Positions 1-7,912 are shown, numbered from the stretch's first letter. The stretch: DNA of 18,686 bases from Aquariibacter sp964433315 (GCA_964433315.1 CAYSQO010000041.1:1-18686); one strand, 5' to 3'. Translations and numbers: made by a program. Notes: generated by a model from the sequence alone, not told the origin.

Positions 1-1
1 C

Positions 2-154
2 GCCACCGACCCGAAGAAGGCCGAGAAGGGCACCATCCGCGCCGACTTCGCCGACTCGATCGACGCCAACGCCGTGCACGGCTCGGACGCCCCCGAGACG
101 GCCGCTGCCGAAGTGGCCTTCTTCTTTCCCGGCCTGAACGTCTACAGCCGCTGA
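2..154 (+). CDS. ndk: Nucleoside diphosphate kinase, C-terminal part (5' end outside window)
   Basis: Only the last 50 codons are present, open from the left edge and ending in TGA at 152-154. Ndk transfers the gamma-phosphate from ATP to other NDPs through a phospho-histidine and balances cytoplasmic NTP and dNTP pools. The visible peptide contains the family active-site signature N-A-V-H-G-S-D, whose His is the phosphorylated residue, preceded by the conserved G-T-I-R-A-D-F segment and followed by a typical terminus ending in N-V-Y-S-R. In this bacterial group ndk normally lies just upstream of rlmN, as here. A strong GC hairpin begins 16 bases after the stop, so ndk probably ends its own transcript. 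The identification is secure; start and full length cannot be seen. Confidence 0.95.
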   Translation, partial: ATDPKKAEKGTIRADFADSIDANAVHGSDAPETAAAEVAFFFPGLNVYSR

Positions 155-169
155 GCGGCGAAGGGCGGA

Positions 170-201
170 CCGGGGCCGGCGGTGTCCGACCGCCGCCCCG
201 G
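170..201 (+). terminator. GC stem-loop after ndk, without U-tract
   Basis: CCGGGG (170-175) pairs with CCCCGG (196-201), and C-GGCGGT (177-183) with ACCGCC-G (189-195), leaving one bulged C at 176 and a 5-base loop at 184-188. That is 13 base pairs, almost all G-C. The following sequence is C-rich (CCCCACCCG) with no T run, so it is not a classical intrinsic terminator. Its place directly after ndk and before a candidate rlmN promoter argues for termination or 3'-end protection. Confidence 0.5.
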
Positions 202-227
202 CCCCACCCGTTGGCCCCGCCGCGTGC

Positions 228-255
228 TTGCCGCATGCCGCGGGGCCTTTATGCT
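228..255 (+). promoter_or_regulatory. Candidate sigma-70 promoter for the rlmN operon
   Basis: TTGCCG (228-233) and TATGCT (250-255) are separated by 16 bp and resemble -35 and -10 hexamers (four matches to consensus each). Transcription would start near 262 and give a leader of about 27 bases before the GTG at 289. It lies between the ndk hairpin and rlmN, where a promoter is expected. Pattern only; no experimental support. Confidence 0.4.
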
Positions 256-288
256 TGAAGCCCGGCCCGAGGCCCTGAGCCTGCAGAC

Positions 289-1503
289 GTGATCAACCTC
301 CTCGACTTCGACCTCGACCGCCTGGCCACGCACTGCGAAGGCCTGGGCGAGAAGCGCTTCCGTGCGACCCAGCTCTTCCGCTGGATCCACCAGAAGGGCG
401 CGCGCGACTTCGACGCGATGAGCGATCTGGCCAAGTCCCTGCGCGGCAAGCTGGCCGGCGTGGCGGAGATCCGCCCGCTGCCCGTCCTGAGCGAGCACGT
501 GTCGGCCGATGGCACGGTCAAGTGGCTGTTCGACGTCGGTCAGGGCGATGCGGTCGAGACCGTCTTCATTCCCGAGTACGCCGACGCCGGGCCGCCCCAA
601 GGCGGCCGGGGGCAGACCGCGCTCGACCGCGGCACGCTGTGCGTGTCTTCCCAGGCCGGCTGCGCCGTGGGCTGCCGCTTCTGCTCGACCGGCCACCAGG
701 GCTTCAGCCGCAACCTGGAGACCGGCGAGATCCTGGCCCAGCTCTGGCATGCCGAGCATGCCCTGCGCGCGCGCCTGGGCACGGCCGCCCGCGGGGGCTC
801 GACCAGCGACCAGCGCGTCATCAGCAACGTGGTGATGATGGGCATGGGCGAGCCGCTGCAGAACTTCAACGCCCTCGTGCCCGCGCTCAAGGTGATGCTG
901 GAGGACCACGGCTACGGCCTGTCGCGCCGGCGCGTCACCGTCAGCACCTCGGGCGTGGTGCCCATGATCGACCGCCTGCGCGAGGCCGCGCCGGTGGCCC
1001 TGGCCGTCTCCCTGCACGCGCCCGACGACGCGCTGCGCGACGACCTGGTGCCGATCAACCGCAAGTACCCCCTGGCCGAACTGCTGGCCGCCTGCCAGCG
1101 CTACCTGGACCGGGCGCCGCGGGACTTCGTCACCTTCGAGTACTGCATGCTCGATGGCGTCAACGACAGCCCGGCCCAGGCCCGCGCGCTGCTGCGCCTG
1201 GTCGGCGAGCACGGTCCGGTGGGCCGCGTGCCCTGCAAGTTCAACCTGATTCCCTTCAATCCCTTCCCGGCTTCGGGCCTGCGGCGCTCGTCGGCGGTGG
1301 CGGTCGAGGTCTTCGCCCAGATCCTGGCCGAGGGCGGCATCGTCACCACGGTGCGCAAGACGCGCGGTGACGACATCGACGCGGCCTGTGGCCAGCTCGC
1401 CGGCGAGGTGCAGGACCGCACCCGCGCCGCCGAGCGCCTGGCCCAGCGTCGCGAAAGCGGTCTGCTGGGCGGCATCCCGGTGATCGTGGAGACCCCGCGG
1501 TGA
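289..1503 (+). CDS. rlmN: Dual-specificity 23S rRNA (A2503) / tRNA (A37) C2-methyltransferase RlmN
   Basis: A 404-residue radical-SAM enzyme that methylates C2 of A2503 in 23S rRNA and of A37 in some tRNAs, tuning ribosome fidelity. The CxxxCxxC iron-sulphur motif is at C125, C129 and C132. The two cysteines of the methyl-transfer mechanism appear as C118 (in T-L-C-V-S-S) and C367 (in A-A-C-G-Q-L). The G-M-G-E-P-L motif, typical of this clade and involved in SAM binding, is near residue 185. The GTG start at 289 fits the family N-terminus (I-N-L-L-D-F-D). No good Shine-Dalgarno sequence is visible. The stop overlaps the next gene's GTG (GTGA), suggesting translational coupling. Length is normal (about 380-400). 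Lack of the linezolid/phenicol-resistance paralogue features supports RlmN over Cfr. Confidence 0.97.
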   Translation: MINLLDFDLDRLATHCEGLGEKRFRATQLFRWIHQKGARDFDAMSDLAKSLRGKLAGVAEIRPLPVLSEHVSADGTVKWLFDVGQGDAVETVFIPEYADAGPPQGGRGQTALDRGTLCVSSQAGCAVGCRFCSTGHQGFSRNLETGEILAQLWHAEHALRARLGTAARGGSTSDQRVISNVVMMGMGEPLQNFNALVPALKVMLEDHGYGLSRRRVTVSTSGVVPMIDRLREAAPVALAVSLHAPDDALRDDLVPINRKYPLAELLAACQRYLDRAPRDFVTFEYCMLDGVNDSPAQARALLRLVGEHGPVGRVPCKFNLIPFNPFPASGLRRSSAVAVEVFAQILAEGGIVTTVRKTRGDDIDAACGQLAGEVQDRTRAAERLAQRRESGLLGGIPVIVETPR

Positions 1504-2309
1504 GGGTCGGCCTGCGCGGCCGCCTGGCGGGCCTGCTGCTGGCGGCCGCCCTCGGCCTGCCCGGCCTGCTGCCCGGTCCGCTGCATGCGCAGGGGCTTGC
1601 GTCCGATCCGGTCACCAGCTCGGACGAGACCGAGATCCAGCGCCGTGCCCGGCTGCGGCTGGAACTGGCGGCGGCCTACTTCGCCGAGGGCCAGTACGCG
1701 ACGGCGCTCGACGAGGTCAAGCAGGCCCTGGCGGCCCAGCCCGAGGCGGTGGCGGCCTTCAACCTGCGCGGCCTGATCCATGCGGCCCTGGGCGACGCGG
1801 CCCGCGCCGGCGAGAGCTTCGAGCGCGCGCTGGCCCTGGACCCGCGCGACGCCGACAGCCTGCACAACTACGGCTACTTCCGCTGCCAGCGCGGCCAGTG
1901 GGCCGAGGCCGATGCCCTGTTCGAGCGGGCGCTGGCGCAGCCGACCTACCGCCAGCGCGCGCGGACGCTGCTGGTGCAGGGCGTCTGCGCCCGCCAGGCC
2001 GGCGACCTGCCACGGGCCCAGGGCCTGCTGCAGCAGGCCTTCGACCTGGACGCCAACCAGCCCGCGGCGGCCATGAATCTGGCCGAGGTGCTGCTGCGCC
2101 GCGGCGAGCCCGAGCGGGCCCGCTTCTACGTCAAGCGCGTCAACGACCGCGCCGACCTGCGCAACGCAGAGTCGCTGTGGCTGCTGGCCCGCATCGAACA
2201 CCGACTGGGGCAGACCGCCGAGGTGGCCGCCCTGGGCCAACAGTTGCGCAGCCGCTACCCCGAGGCGCGCGAGACCGCAGCCTTCGACCGGGGTGCCTTC
2301 GATGAATGA
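1500..2309 (+). CDS. pilW: TPR protein, type IV pilus biogenesis/stability PilF/PilW family
   Basis: The 269-residue product has an N-terminal hydrophobic segment (about residues 7-27) ending in L-H-A-Q, a plausible signal peptidase I site, then an array of tetratricopeptide repeats over about residues 45-220 (for example around A-A-Y-F-A-E-G-Q-Y and L-R-G-L-I-H-A-A-L-G-D). PilF/PilW proteins help the PilQ secretin assemble in type IV pilus systems. The assignment rests on repeat layout, length and position between rlmN and rodZ, where this family sits in betaproteobacteria. Unlike characterised PilF/PilW lipoproteins there is no lipobox cysteine; the first Cys is well inside the repeats. The GTG start overlaps the rlmN stop, and the stop overlaps the rodZ start. 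A more general periplasmic TPR role cannot be excluded. Confidence 0.8.
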   Translation: MRVGLRGRLAGLLLAAALGLPGLLPGPLHAQGLASDPVTSSDETEIQRRARLRLELAAAYFAEGQYATALDEVKQALAAQPEAVAAFNLRGLIHAALGDAARAGESFERALALDPRDADSLHNYGYFRCQRGQWAEADALFERALAQPTYRQRARTLLVQGVCARQAGDLPRAQGLLQQAFDLDANQPAAAMNLAEVLLRRGEPERARFYVKRVNDRADLRNAESLWLLARIEHRLGQTAEVAALGQQLRSRYPEARETAAFDRGAFDE

Positions 2310-3258
2310 GCAAGATTTCGCGCCGTCCGCGGCGCCGCAAGCCCACCCGGCCAGCGCCGGCGCCATCCTGCGTGCCGAGCGCGAACGCCAGGGCCTGACG
2401 CTGGAGGCCCTGGCCGCCACGCTGAAGGTCCAGGTCGGCAAGCTGGAGCTGCTGGAAGCCGACCGCATCGACGGCCTGCTCGACCGCACCTTCGCCCGCG
2501 CCCTGGCGCAGAGCCTGTGCCGGGTGCTCAAGATCGAGCCGCGCCGGGTGCTGGACCTGCTGCCGCAGCAGGACCAGCCGGTGATCGAGCCGCTCGGCCA
2601 GTCCGGCCTGAACCAGCCCTTCCGCGATGGCGGTCGCCGCCGGGTCGACTGGGGCAGTTCGCCGCGTGCCCTGGGCCAGCCGCTGATCGCGCTGACCCTG
2701 CTGCTGCTGGCCGGGGCCGCGGCCGTGGTGTTCTGGCCGGGCGCCGACGACGGGGTCGAAGCGCCCGCTGCGCTGGCCGAGGCCCCGAGCCAGCCCGACC
2801 CGGCGGCCAGCCTGCCGCTGGGGCCGGGCGTGGTGGCCGAGGGCCTGCCGGCCTCCGCGGCGGTGACGGCGCTGACGGCGGCGGCGGAGCCGCCCGCCCC
2901 GGCGCCGGTCGCCCCGCAAGCGTCCACGCCGACCCAGGCCCTGCCCGTGGCGGCCGCCGCCCCCGGCCCGGTGGCGGCCCTGCCGTCGACGCCGGCGGCG
3001 TCCACCGCCGCCGCGCCGGGCACAGGTCCGCTGGCCTTGCAGGCCGTGGAGTCGTCCTGGATCGAGGTTCGCGAGGCCGGCGGCAAGGTGCTGCTCTCGC
3101 GCACCCTGGCCGCGGGCGAGTCCCTGCGTCTCGACGGCGCGCTGCCGCTGAGCCTGACGGTGGGCAATGTCAATGGCACCCAGGTCAGCTTCCGCGGCAG
3201 CGCGATCGACCTGGCCCCGCTCAACCGCGGCAACGTGGCCCGCCTGGAGCTGAAATGA
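2302..3258 (+). CDS. rodZ: Cytoskeletal protein RodZ (HTH-TM-DUF4115)
   Basis: The 318-residue protein has the RodZ layout: a cytoplasmic Xre-like helix-turn-helix at about 18-85 (R-A-E-R-E-R-Q-G-L-T-L-E-A-L-A), one transmembrane helix at about 128-147, a long Ala/Pro-rich periplasmic linker at about 150-245, and a C-terminal DUF4115 beta domain starting near W-I-E-V-R. RodZ binds MreB through the HTH domain and couples it to the elongation machinery, setting rod shape. ATG at 2302 was chosen because it gives the usual short N-terminal tail and overlaps the upstream stop (ATGAATGA). A GTG at 2293 in frame would add three residues. The stop overlaps the ispG start. The linker is rich in low-complexity Ala/Pro, as is common in high-GC relatives. 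Confidence 0.9.
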   Translation: MNEQDFAPSAAPQAHPASAGAILRAERERQGLTLEALAATLKVQVGKLELLEADRIDGLLDRTFARALAQSLCRVLKIEPRRVLDLLPQQDQPVIEPLGQSGLNQPFRDGGRRRVDWGSSPRALGQPLIALTLLLLAGAAAVVFWPGADDGVEAPAALAEAPSQPDPAASLPLGPGVVAEGLPASAAVTALTAAAEPPAPAPVAPQASTPTQALPVAAAAPGPVAALPSTPAASTAAAPGTGPLALQAVESSWIEVREAGGKVLLSRTLAAGESLRLDGALPLSLTVGNVNGTQVSFRGSAIDLAPLNRGNVARLELK

Positions 3259-4523
3259 GCCTTGCCGACCCCACCCTGGCCATCGCCGCCGCCCGCCCCG
3301 CCGCCCGCCGCAGCCTGCAGGCGCGCGTCGTCTGGGGCACGAACGTCGTCACCGTCGGCGGGGATGCGCCGGTGCGCGTCCAGTCGATGACCAACACCGA
3401 CACCGAGGACGCCATCGGCACCGCCATCCAGGTCAAGGAGCTGGCCCAGGCCGGCTCGGAGCTGGTACGCATCACCGTCAACACGCCCGAGGCCGCCAAG
3501 GCCGTGCCGCATGTGCGCGAGCAGCTCGACCGCATGGGCATCAACGTGCCGCTGGTGGGCGACTTCCACTACAACGGCCACCGCCTGCTCAGCGAGTTCC
3601 CCGACTGCGCGCAGGCCCTGAGCAAGTACCGCATCAACCCTGGCAACGTCGGCAAGGGCGACAAGAAGGACCGCCAGTTCGCCATGATGGTGGAGGCGGC
3701 CCTCCGCTACGACCGCCCGGTGCGCATCGGCGTGAACTGGGGCAGCCTGGACCAGGAGCTGCTCGCCCGCCTGATGGACGAGAACGCCGGCCGGGCCAGC
3801 CCCTGGACTGGCCAGCAGGTCATGTACCAGGCCCTGGTGCAGTCGGCCCTGGACTCGGCCGCCGATGCGGTGGAGCTGGGCATGGCGCCCGAGCAGGTCC
3901 TGCTGTCCTGCAAGGTCAGCGGCGTGCAGGACCTGGTCAGCGTCTACCGCGCCCTGGCGGCGCGCTGCAACCATCCCCTGCACCTGGGCCTGACCGAGGC
4001 GGGCATGGGCACCAAGGGCACGGTGGCCTCCACCGCGGCCATGGGCCTGCTGCTGCAGGAGGGCATCGGCGACACCATCCGTGTCAGCCTGACCCCGCAG
4101 CCCGGCGAATCGCGTACGCAGGAGGTGGTGGTCGCCACCGAGATCCTCCAGGCCCTGGGCCTGCGCAGCTTCAACCCCAGCGTGACCGCCTGCCCCGGCT
4201 GCGGCCGCACGACCAGCACCACCTTCCAGGAACTGGCCAAGCAGATCGACGACTTCCTGCGCGCGCAGATGCCGGTCTGGAAGGCCCAGTACCCGGGCGT
4301 CGAGGCCATGAAGGTCGCGGTGATGGGCTGCATCGTCAACGGCCCGGGCGAGAGCAAGCATGCCGACATCGGCATCAGCCTGCCGGGCACGGGCGAGGCT
4401 CCGGCTGCGCCCGTCTTCATCGACGGCGAGAAGGCCCTGACCCTGCGCGGCGAGGGCATCGCCACCGAGTTCCAGCAGATCGTCGAGCGCTACATCGCGC
4501 GGCGCTACGGCCAGGCGGCCTGA
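3255..4523 (+). CDS. ispG: 4-hydroxy-3-methylbut-2-en-1-yl diphosphate synthase (flavodoxin type)
   Basis: A 422-residue enzyme of the non-mevalonate (MEP) isoprenoid pathway that converts MEcPP to HMBPP using a [4Fe-4S] cluster. The TIM-barrel half begins near R-V-Q-S-M-T-N-T-D-T; the C-terminal cluster domain has C313 and C316 in C-P-G-C-G-R and C359 in M-G-C-I-V-N-G-P-G-E, with the conserved Glu366 as the fourth ligand. It has the N-W-G-S-L segment and the central insertion usual in the proteobacterial form. The ATG overlaps the rodZ stop (ATGA), so it is probably coupled to rodZ. Length is normal. The 68 bases to hisS hold no clear terminator, so read-through into hisS is likely. Confidence 0.97.
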   Translation: MSLADPTLAIAAARPAARRSLQARVVWGTNVVTVGGDAPVRVQSMTNTDTEDAIGTAIQVKELAQAGSELVRITVNTPEAAKAVPHVREQLDRMGINVPLVGDFHYNGHRLLSEFPDCAQALSKYRINPGNVGKGDKKDRQFAMMVEAALRYDRPVRIGVNWGSLDQELLARLMDENAGRASPWTGQQVMYQALVQSALDSAADAVELGMAPEQVLLSCKVSGVQDLVSVYRALAARCNHPLHLGLTEAGMGTKGTVASTAAMGLLLQEGIGDTIRVSLTPQPGESRTQEVVVATEILQALGLRSFNPSVTACPGCGRTTSTTFQELAKQIDDFLRAQMPVWKAQYPGVEAMKVAVMGCIVNGPGESKHADIGISLPGTGEAPAAPVFIDGEKALTLRGEGIATEFQQIVERYIARRYGQAA

Positions 4524-4591
4524 GCGCGTCCGACGTCCCCTCTCCCGTCCACCGAGAAGAGGCGGCCCCTGGCGGACCGCCCGAGCCTTCC

Positions 4592-5950
4592 ATGAGCGAG
4601 ACCCCCCGCGCCGCAAGGCCTGACGCTTCCCCGCTGCGCGCGGTGAAGGGCATGAACGACCTGCTGCCGCCGGCCTCGGCCCAGTGGGAGTGGCTGGAAG
4701 CCACCGTCCGCGAGCTGATGCGCCGCCACGGCTATGCCAATGTGCGCACGCCCATCGTCGAGCCGACCGCGCTCTTCGTGCGCGGCCTGGGCGAGGTGAC
4801 CGACATCGTCGAGAAGGAGATGTACGCCTTCGAGGACAAGCTCAACGGCGACTCGCTCACCCTGCGCCCCGAAGGCACGGCCGGCGTGGTGCGCGCCGCG
4901 GTCGAGCACAGCCTGCTGCGCGAGGGCGGCAAGCGGCTGTACTACCTTGGCCCCATGTTCCGCCACGAGCGGCCGCAGAAGGGCCGCTACCGCCAGTTCC
5001 ACCAGGTCGGCGTCGAGGTGCTGGGCTTTCCCGGCCCCGACGTGGACGCCGAGGTCATCCTGCTCACCCGCGCGCTCTGGCGCGCCCTGGGCCTGGTCGA
5101 GGGCCGCGACCTGCGCCTGGAGCTCAACAGCCTGGGCCAGCCGGCCGAACGGCAGGCCCACCGCGCCGCGCTCATCGCCCACTTCGAGGCCCATGCGGCG
5201 CTGCTGGACGAGGACGCGAAGCGCCGCCTGCACACCAACCCGCTGCGCATCCTGGACACCAAGAACCCGGCGATGCAGCCGGTGGTGGAGGCTGCCCCCC
5301 AGCTGAAGGACTTCCTGGGCGAGGCCTCGCGCGCCCACCTGGCGGCGGTCTGCGGCGTGCTGGACGCGGCGGGCATCGCTTACCGCCTCAACCCGCGCCT
5401 GGTGCGCGGCATGGACTACTACAACCTCACCGTCTTCGAATGGGTCACCGAGCGCCTGGGCGCCCAGGGCACGGTCTGCGGCGGCGGGCGCTACGACGGC
5501 CTGGTGGGCCAGCTCGGCGGCCAGCCCGCGCCGGGCGTGGGCTGGGGCCTGGGCATCGAGCGCCTGATGCTGCTGCTGGAAGAGGTCGGCGTGCTGCCGG
5601 CCCTGCCGGTGCCGGATGTCTACGCCGTGGTGCCCAGCGCGGCCGCGCTGCAGCCGGCCATGGTGGCGGTGGACGCCCTGCGCGCAGCCGGCGTGGCGGT
5701 GGTCTGGCATGCCGCGGGCGCCGAGGGCCCGGCCAGCATGAAGTCGCAGTTCAAGAAGGCCGATGCCAGCGGCGCCCGCTACGCCCTGGTCTTCGGCGAA
5801 GCCGAGCTGGCCGAGGGCCTGGTGGCGGTCAAGCCCCTGCGGGCACCGGCTGCCGGCGAAGGGCAGGGCGGCGAGGCGCCGCGCGCGGCCCAGCAGCTCA
5901 AGCCCCTGCGCGACGTGGCCGCCTGGGCGGCCGAACTCCTCCCCGCATAA
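4592..5950 (+). CDS. hisS: Histidyl-tRNA synthetase
   Basis: A 452-residue class II aminoacyl-tRNA synthetase that charges tRNA-His. It opens with the family start A-V-K-G-M-N-D-L-L-P, has motif 2 around F-R-H-E-R-P-Q-K-G-R-Y-R-Q-F, the histidine-specific R-G-M-D-Y-Y at about 272-277 and G-G-G-R-Y-D-G-L at about 297-304, and an anticodon-binding domain from about 340. It is about 25 residues longer than many bacterial HisS; much of the excess is a Gly/Glu/Ala-rich insertion near residues 412-426, just before the terminal helix. Start: ATG at 4592, preceding the conserved N-terminus by a short non-conserved tail. A paralogue, hisZ, lies 7.6 kb downstream. Confidence 0.97.
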   Translation: MSETPRAARPDASPLRAVKGMNDLLPPASAQWEWLEATVRELMRRHGYANVRTPIVEPTALFVRGLGEVTDIVEKEMYAFEDKLNGDSLTLRPEGTAGVVRAAVEHSLLREGGKRLYYLGPMFRHERPQKGRYRQFHQVGVEVLGFPGPDVDAEVILLTRALWRALGLVEGRDLRLELNSLGQPAERQAHRAALIAHFEAHAALLDEDAKRRLHTNPLRILDTKNPAMQPVVEAAPQLKDFLGEASRAHLAAVCGVLDAAGIAYRLNPRLVRGMDYYNLTVFEWVTERLGAQGTVCGGGRYDGLVGQLGGQPAPGVGWGLGIERLMLLLEEVGVLPALPVPDVYAVVPSAAALQPAMVAVDALRAAGVAVVWHAAGAEGPASMKSQFKKADASGARYALVFGEAELAEGLVAVKPLRAPAAGEGQGGEAPRAAQQLKPLRDVAAWAAELLPA

Positions 5951-5951
5951 T
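5946..5951 (+). promoter_or_regulatory. Candidate -10 element for yfgM-bamB
   Basis: CATAAT (five of six to consensus) overlaps the hisS stop codon and is followed by CCGCGG. Transcription would start near 5958 and give a leader of about 60 bases. No good -35 is visible at 16-18 bp upstream, so the call rests on the -10 and on the AATCC context shared with other putative promoters here. Confidence 0.35.
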
Positions 5952-5963
5952 CCGCGGCTTGCC

Positions 5964-5985
5964 GCCGGCGCCAGCCGGCCTTTCT
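5964..5985 (+). terminator. Stem-loop between hisS and yfgM followed by a short T-rich stretch
   Basis: GCCGGC (5964-5969) and GCCGGC (5974-5979) form a 6-bp stem with a GCCA loop, followed by CTTTCT. It may partly terminate the hisS transcript. If the -10 at 5946-5951 is real, the hairpin would instead lie at the very 5' end of the yfgM mRNA. The stem is short and the T-tract weak. Confidence 0.35.
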
Positions 5986-6016
5986 GCGCAGCCCCTGCGT
6001 CCCCACGTACCAAGCG

Positions 6017-6691
6017 ATGGCCACCCCTCTCGACCTGCAGGAGCAGGAACAGCTCGACCAGATCAAGGACTTCTGGAAGCGCCACGGCACGCTGATCACC
6101 AGCCTGCTCACCGTGGTGCTGCTGATCGCGGCCGGCTGGAACGGCTGGCACTGGTGGCAGCGCAGCCAGGCCGGCAAGGCGGGTGTGCTGTTCGACGAGA
6201 TCGACCGGGCCGCCACCGCCGGCGATGCCGAACGGGCGACCCGCGTGTTCGGCGATCTGCGCGAGCGCTACGCCGGCACCGTCTTCACCGCCCAGGCGGC
6301 GCTGCTGGCGGCCAAGGTCCAGCTCGACAAGGAGCAGGCCGAGGCCGCCGTCGGCACCCTGCGCTGGGCCGCCGAGCATGCGGCCGATGAGGGCTACCGC
6401 CGCATCGCCGGCCTGCGCCTGGCCGGCCTGCTGCTGGACCAGGGCAAGCTCGACGAGGCCCTGGCCGCGCTGCCCAAGGACAGCGAAGGCCTGTTCGCCG
6501 CCCTGGCTGCCGACCGCCGCGGTGACATCCTGCGCGCGCAGGGCAAGACGGCCGAGGCCGTCCTCTCCTTCCAGCAGGCCCTCAAGGGCTTTGGCAGCGA
6601 GGGCGACTACCGCCGCGTGGTCGAGGCCAAGCTGGTCGCGCTGGGCGCTCCGCCTGCCCCTGTTCCCGCCGCCTCCGGAGCTGCGCAATGA
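6017..6691 (+). CDS. yfgM: YfgM-like periplasmic chaperone / TPR-repeat ancillary SecYEG translocon subunit
   Basis: The 224-residue protein has a short cytoplasmic N-terminus (Q-E-Q-E-Q-L-D-Q-I-K-D-F-W-K), one transmembrane segment at about 30-50, and a periplasmic region of degenerate TPR helices (UPF0070/TPR_21) to about 210. In E. coli YfgM is an inner-membrane protein that associates with SecYEG and the chaperone PpiD and helps proteins leaving the translocon. The W-K-R-H-G-T-L-I-T motif before the membrane segment is typical. It is followed directly by bamB with an ATGA overlap; the hisS-yfgM-bamB-der order is conserved in many proteobacteria. The family assignment is firm, while function in this organism is inferred. 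Confidence 0.9.
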   Translation: MATPLDLQEQEQLDQIKDFWKRHGTLITSLLTVVLLIAAGWNGWHWWQRSQAGKAGVLFDEIDRAATAGDAERATRVFGDLRERYAGTVFTAQAALLAAKVQLDKEQAEAAVGTLRWAAEHAADEGYRRIAGLRLAGLLLDQGKLDEALAALPKDSEGLFAALAADRRGDILRAQGKTAEAVLSFQQALKGFGSEGDYRRVVEAKLVALGAPPAPVPAASGAAQ

Positions 6692-7869
6692 AGCCGCTGA
6701 TTCGCCTGCGCCGTCCCACCCCGGGCCTGCGCCGCCTGCTGGCCGCCGCGCTGCCGCTGGCTGCCGCCGGCCTGCTGGCGGGCTGCGGCAGCCTGTTCGG
6801 CTCCAGCGCGCCCAAGCCCGCCCCGCTGCCCCCCCTGCCGGCCCAGCCGGTGCAGGTGCAGTTGGTCTGGCGCGATGACCTGCCCTCGCGCCGCAGCCCC
6901 AGCCAGGCCGTGCTGGCCGGCGACCGCTACGTGGTGGCGGGCGGCGATGGCCGCCTGGCGGCCTATGCCGTGGCCGACGGCCGCGTGCTCTGGCGCGCCA
7001 ACCTGCGGCAGGAACTGGGCGCCGCCGTCGGCAGCGACGGCCTGCATGCGGCCGCGGTCACGCTGGACAACGAGCTGATCGTCGTCCGCGAGGACCGCGA
7101 GCTCTGGCGCACCCGCCTGGGCAGCCGCGTGGTCACCGCGCCGCTGGTGGCGGGCGAGCGCGTCTTCGTGCTCACCGTCGACCGCCAGGTGCTGGCCTTC
7201 GATGCCCTCAACGGCCGCGCCCTGTGGACGCAGCAGCGCGCCGGGGCCGGCGAGCCGCTGACCCTGCTCAAGCCCGGCGTGCTGCGCGCGCACCGCAACC
7301 TGCTGGTGGTGGGCCTGGGCCCGCGTCTGGTGGCCCTCGACAGCCAGGATGGCAGCGTGCGCTGGGACCTGCCGCTGGCCGCGCCGCGCGGCACCAACGA
7401 GGTCGAGCGACTCGCCGACCTGGTCGGGCCGGCCAGCCGCGACGGCAAGGTGATCTGCGCGCGGGCCTTCCAGTCCGCCCTGGGTTGTGTCGATGCCGAC
7501 GCCGGCCGCCTGCTGTGGACCAAGCCGGGCAGCGGCGAGGAGGGCACCGCCGTCGACGCCGACCAGGTCTACAGCGTCGATGCCAACGACCGCCTCGGCG
7601 CCTGGAAGCGCGCGGCCGGCGAAGTCCGCTGGAGCAGCGAGAGCCTGCTGCGCCGCCAGCTGACCGCGCCCGCGGTGGTCGGCCGCCACCTGCTGGTCGG
7701 CGACGCCCAGGGCTATGTCCATGTCTTCGACCGCGACAGCGGCCAGCCGGTCGGCCGCATCGCCACCGACGGCAGCGCGATCGACAGCCCGCTCAGCGTG
7801 GCGCCCGGGGGCACGGTGCTGCTGAGCACCCGCCGCGGCGGCGTCTTCGCGCTGCGGCTGCCGCGCTGA
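6688..7869 (+). CDS. bamB: Outer membrane protein assembly factor BamB (lipoprotein)
   Basis: A 393-residue lipoprotein of the BAM complex, which inserts beta-barrel proteins into the outer membrane; BamB binds BamA POTRA domains. The N-terminus is a lipoprotein signal with lipobox L-A-G-C and lipidated Cys33. After a Pro-rich linker it carries repeated PQQ-type beta-propeller blades, recognisable from recurring patterns such as A-Y-A-V-A-D-G-R-V-L-W, A-F-D-A-L-N-G-R-A-L-W and V-F-D-R-D-S-G. Length matches E. coli BamB (392). The ATG overlaps the yfgM stop, so the two are probably co-translated. The gene ends 7 bases before the first of two tandem hairpins. Confidence 0.95.
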   Translation: MKPLIRLRRPTPGLRRLLAAALPLAAAGLLAGCGSLFGSSAPKPAPLPPLPAQPVQVQLVWRDDLPSRRSPSQAVLAGDRYVVAGGDGRLAAYAVADGRVLWRANLRQELGAAVGSDGLHAAAVTLDNELIVVREDRELWRTRLGSRVVTAPLVAGERVFVLTVDRQVLAFDALNGRALWTQQRAGAGEPLTLLKPGVLRAHRNLLVVGLGPRLVALDSQDGSVRWDLPLAAPRGTNEVERLADLVGPASRDGKVICARAFQSALGCVDADAGRLLWTKPGSGEEGTAVDADQVYSVDANDRLGAWKRAAGEVRWSSESLLRRQLTAPAVVGRHLLVGDAQGYVHVFDRDSGQPVGRIATDGSAIDSPLSVAPGGTVLLSTRRGGVFALRLPR

Positions 7870-7876
7870 CCGGGTG

Positions 7877-7898
7877 CAGGGCCGCGCTGGCGGCCCTG
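7877..7898 (+). terminator. Stem-loop after bamB (first of two)
   Basis: CAGGGCCGC (7877-7885) and GCGGCCCTG (7890-7898) form a perfect 9-bp stem with a GCTG loop, 7 bases after the bamB stop. There is no T run after it. With the second hairpin at 7913 it probably marks the end of the hisS-yfgM-bamB transcript. Confidence 0.5.
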
Positions 7899-7912
7899 TG
7901 CCGGATTCCGCC

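Noticed and set aside
251..292. Thirteen-codon upstream frame (ATG to TGA) overlapping the rlmN GTG
   Set aside because: Its ATG lies inside the likely -10 (TATGCT), so it would not be transcribed from that promoter, and it has no ribosome-binding site.
1101..4616. Open frame of 1171 codons on the minus strand opposite rlmN to ispG
   Set aside because: Composition is repetitive His/Ala/Gly/Arg-rich with no domain, and four well-identified plus-strand genes occupy the same DNA. Long antisense frames are expected at this GC content.
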